Shown here: positions 62,141 through 64,000 of the stretch, piece after piece
Position numbering within the stretch: position 1 is the stretch's first letter
Layout of the letters: the number at the start of each line of letters is the position of its first letter
NCBI GenBank assembly: GCA_963663245.1
Contig: OY760143.1
Coordinates: 2,046,001 to 2,110,000 of the forward strand
DNA: 64,000 bases
DNA from: JAFGVL01 sp963663245
Lineage (GTDB): Bacteria > Bacteroidota > Bacteroidia > Bacteroidales > Paludibacteraceae
Direction: 5' to 3'
The notes under the pieces: generated by a model
The model's database searches: none
What the model saw: only the letters and a program-made list of their open reading frames with translations
Told to the model about the DNA's origin: nothing
Position numbers and translations under genes: made by a program

Positions 62141-62184
62141 ATTTGGCTATTTATAGCTACTATAGTAGCTATAAATAGCCAAAT
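62141..62184. promoter_or_regulatory. hipBA operator palindrome 2 (44-bp perfect)
   Basis: A perfect 44-bp palindrome (two 22-bp arms, centred between 62162 and 62163) reuses the TAGCTAT half-site of palindrome 1 and lies just upstream of it. Two or more HTH dimers could bind here. Confidence 0.65.
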
Positions 62185-62315
62185 ACTATCCTTCAAATAC
62201 GAGAACCTTAGTCAACAAGAAGTGTTTGATTGATGTCAGTCAACGGGCAACAAATAAATGACTGAGACTCTCGAAGACCCTGTTTGTTTTTAGTGTTGAG
62301 TAAAGGTGACTGAAC

Positions 62316-62409
62316 CCTGCTGTCGCACGATTGCATCGTGTGATTTATCAAGTTAGTACTTTATTAATTTATCTACTTGTTTTACCACACGATGGAATCG
62401 TGCGGAAGC
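62316..62409. repeat. MITE/BIME-like inverted repeat, unit B
   Basis: The unit runs from ccctgctgtcgcacgattgc to atggaatcgtgcggaagc. Its ~50-bp middle matches unit A at 60348-60447 almost base for base. Confidence 0.85.
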
Positions 62410-62526
62410 AGTGAGAACCTTAGTCAACAAGAAGTGTTTGATTGATGTCAGTCAACGGGCAACAAATAAATAACTGAGACTCTCGAAGACGCTGTTTGTT
62501 CTTGGTATTAAGTAAAGGTGACTGAA

Positions 62527-62616
62527 CCCTGCTGTCGAACAATCGTGTGATTTATCAAGTTAGTACTTTATTAATTTATCTACTTGTTTTACCACACGAT
62601 GGAATCGTGCGGAAGC
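62527..62616. repeat. MITE/BIME-like inverted repeat, unit C
   Basis: This matches unit B but lost about 7 bp in its left palindrome (gctgtcgaacaatcgtgtg), so the left hairpin is broken while the right one is intact. Confidence 0.82.
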
Positions 62617-62721
62617 GGGGTGGCTTTTGTGACAGCAGTGGCTCTACAATAATCAACAAACTTACTTTTTTCAAATACAGCAACTCTACTTAAGAATAGA
62701 GGTAGAGAAATGTTATTACGC

Positions 62722-62867
62722 CCCCGCTACCGCACGATTCTATCGTGTGGTCTAATAAAACTAAAGAACAGCATAACAAGCATATGCTGTTTTTTATTTT
62801 CTAAAAGAAGATTAAACAGTATCTTTGTTGAATGTTTTCCACACGATGCAATCGTGCGGCAACGGAG
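62722..62867. repeat. MITE/BIME-like inverted repeat, unit D with different centre
   Basis: The ends cgctaccgcacgattctatc (start near 62724) and ccacacgatgcaatcgtgcg (62839-62858) are the same palindrome family as A-C in opposed orientation. The ~90-bp centre is unrelated and contains a hairpin (aacagcata / tatgctgtt, 62767-62791) followed by a T-run. Confidence 0.75.
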
Positions 62868-62877
62868 AGGATAAAAA

Positions 62878-63684
62878 TCAAATCCGCCTCGCCAATCTTA
62901 ACAACTCCGGATTTTTCTTTATATACTGATGGGTGTAGATATAGCCAATTTCAATAATTTCATTGTATTTATCAAAGCTAAATTCATTGTGCTTTTTTAT
63001 AGCTGGAGACTCTATTAAAAAATCACATAAACGCCTCCCTTCATCTGAATTTAAATGTTCAACAGCCCTAATTGAGAGAGATAAGACTTCTGTTTTGCTC
63101 GTTATTTTAGGTTTTACATAATAAGGTAACACATCTACTCCTATTAACACATCACATTTTTTTCTGAGTACTTGTGCTGGCATATTATTAAAAAGGCTAC
63201 CATCTACATATGTTGTATCACCAATATTATTAGCTTCAAAAACACCTGGTATAGAGGCAGAAGCAACCACATACTCATGCAACAAATCGCCTTCTCCAAT
63301 AATTTCCCATTCAGCTTTATTTAGATTTGACACACACACATAAAACTCTTTTTGAAGCTCATTAAAATTATTGTGTTTTACGTAGTCTTTCAAGAGCTTT
63401 CTCAACACATGTTGATCAGATATACCTGTAGAAGACAACACCGGTCTGATGATATCTGAGAGCTTAAATACCTTCTCATTTCTAATTTCTTTAATAATCT
63501 CATTGGGTTTAACACCTTCAGCATACAATACCCCAACAATAGCTCCCATACTACTACCTGATATTACATCAGGACAGATGCCATTTTCTTCCAAAGCCTG
63601 TAATACACCTACATGCGCATATCCAAGAGCTCCTCCTCCACTAAGGCATATTCCTATTTTGGGCCACTTTATTTTTTCATACAT
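62878..63684 (-). CDS. Patatin-like phospholipase (RssA-like)
   Basis: The 268-residue protein has the patatin fold signatures: the oxyanion motif CLSGGGALGYAHVGVLQAL (residues ~13-31), the nucleophile in SGSSMGAIVGVLYAEG, and the Asp of the dyad in VDGSLFNNMPAQVL. It is a cytoplasmic-type lipid acyl hydrolase without a signal peptide. Its ATG overlaps the TAA of the upstream amylase-family gene by one base (TAATG), so the two are translationally coupled. Confidence 0.92.
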   Translation of the reverse strand: MYEKIKWPKIGICLSGGGALGYAHVGVLQALEENGICPDVISGSSMGAIVGVLYAEGVKPNEIIKEIRNEKVFKLSDIIRPVLSSTGISDQHVLRKLLKDYVKHNNFNELQKEFYVCVSNLNKAEWEIIGEGDLLHEYVVASASIPGVFEANNIGDTTYVDGSLFNNMPAQVLRKKCDVLIGVDVLPYYVKPKITSKTEVLSLSIRAVEHLNSDEGRRLCDFLIESPAIKKHNEFSFDKYNEIIEIGYIYTHQYIKKNPELLRLARRI

Positions 63685-64000
63685 TATAAAGTAATTTTTA
63701 TAACAACGCCATTATACTTAGGTATATCTAATTGAAATTTTAATTCTGGAGAAAGAGTTTGAGTAAACTGTTCTCCTGTAAGTAGGTTCTTACATTTTGC
63801 ATTTTCTTTAGTAGCCAGATTTAAGAATTCAAAAGCCTCTCTTGAAATATTAATTCCAACAGAGACATCTTTATCATTAAAATTAGCTACAACTAAAAGC
63901 AAGTCATTGTTGTATTTTCTTATAAAAGCAAACTGTTTTTGTGGACTAAAAGACTCATTCTCATAATTCAGCCACATCAAATCATAAGAAGTTCCTTTTT
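63684..64000 (-). CDS. Alpha-amylase family (GH13-like) protein, C-terminal part only
   Basis: The frame is open to the right edge, so the N-terminal catalytic part is outside the window. A TTG near 63980 is internal (…KGTSYDLMWLNYENESF). The visible ~105 residues (SPQKQFAFIRKYNNDLLLVVANFNDKDVSVGINISREAFEFL…LLTGEQFTQTL…YNGVVIKITL) look like the C-terminal beta-domain of GH13 enzymes. The catalytic residues cannot be checked. Confidence 0.65.
   Translation of the reverse strand, partial: KGTSYDLMWLNYENESFSPQKQFAFIRKYNNDLLLVVANFNDKDVSVGINISREAFEFLNLATKENAKCKNLLTGEQFTQTLSPELKFQLDIPKYNGVVIKITL

Larger units (their letters stand above)
62201..62616. repeat. Tandem duplication of ~212 bp
   Basis: The block starting gagaaccttagtcaacaaga at 62201 restarts at 62413 with few changes and one short deletion. 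Each copy contains one MITE-like unit (B in the first, C in the second). No gene is visible in the 813-bp stretch 62065-62877, which holds only operators and repeats. Confidence 0.9.

Noticed and set aside
62201..62870. CRISPR array suggested by regularly recurring palindromic units
   Set aside because: Units are about 90-145 bp with near-identical middles. There are no short repeats with unique spacers and no cas genes.

Overview
The window looks like a chromosomal segment of an AT-rich member of the Bacteroidota, most likely a Bacteroidales-type anaerobe. Five things point there: (1) six proteins end in a type IX secretion (T9SS, Por) sorting domain; (2) many genes have the Bacteroidota sigma-70 -7 box TAnnTTTG a short distance upstream and no clear Shine-Dalgarno; (3) HisIE and HisB are fused in the usual way; (4) FolD is paired with Ffh, bL31 is the zinc-free B form, and Hcp is present with an HcpR-like regulator; (5) several lipoproteins have short leaders. 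The genus cannot be fixed from the sequence alone.

Layout. 1-9.8 kb: three T9SS cargo genes. The first is a giant Ig-like repeat protein that runs in from the left edge; the next two are pectate lyases (PL9 and PL1) that appear to form an operon. 9.9-12 kb: hisA-hisIE-ftsE on the minus strand. 12-18.6 kb: a secreted protein, a SprB-repeat T9SS protein, a TRIC-like channel, tRNA-Ser(GCU), mltG, a GLPGLI-like protein and murB. 18.6-22 kb: a three-gene surface glycan operon (polysaccharide deacetylase, GT4, GT2). 22-26.5 kb: groES-groEL, then an HcpR-like regulator divergent from hcp. 27-29.3 kb: pgk, then a RAYT transposase with two copies of its palindrome. 29.4-35.2 kb: a membrane protein with tandem phosphatase-like domains, rsmE, folD, ffh, a TetR regulator and a lipoprotein cyclophilin. 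35-39 kb: a third pectate lyase with a lipoprotein and a nitroreductase. 39-46 kb: an AmpG-like permease, SpoIID, a HIT-like DUF4922 protein, a GT2 and a MurK/NagK-like kinase, which resembles a peptidoglycan recycling neighbourhood. 46-53 kb: rpmE2, a DMT transporter, truA, a secreted protein of unknown function, an M16 peptidase, a subclass B1 metallo-beta-lactamase and kdsB. 53-58.6 kb: the hisGDCB operon, carrying an inserted T9SS Asp-box repeat gene and preceded by a histidine leader-peptide attenuator. 58.7-64 kb: a small lipoprotein, mazG, a hipBA-type toxin-antitoxin module inside a field of palindromic repeats, a patatin-like phospholipase, and the C-terminal end of an alpha-amylase family gene that leaves the window.

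How it fits together. Secreted pectinases export carbohydrate breakdown activity through a T9SS whose machinery lies outside the window. Most of the rest is housekeeping. The most notable element is upstream of hisG: a 16-codon ORF with four His codons is followed by mutually exclusive hairpins and a U-tract terminator, which is the full architecture of classical histidine attenuation. Other points of interest are the B1 metallo-beta-lactamase embedded in a kdsB operon, an operator placed to activate hcp and repress its regulator, two unrelated palindromic repeat families, and the hipBA operators. Promoter boxes and terminators also move several start codons downstream of the longest open frame (hisA, murB, pgk, rsmE, kdsB, and by homology the AmpG-like permease).
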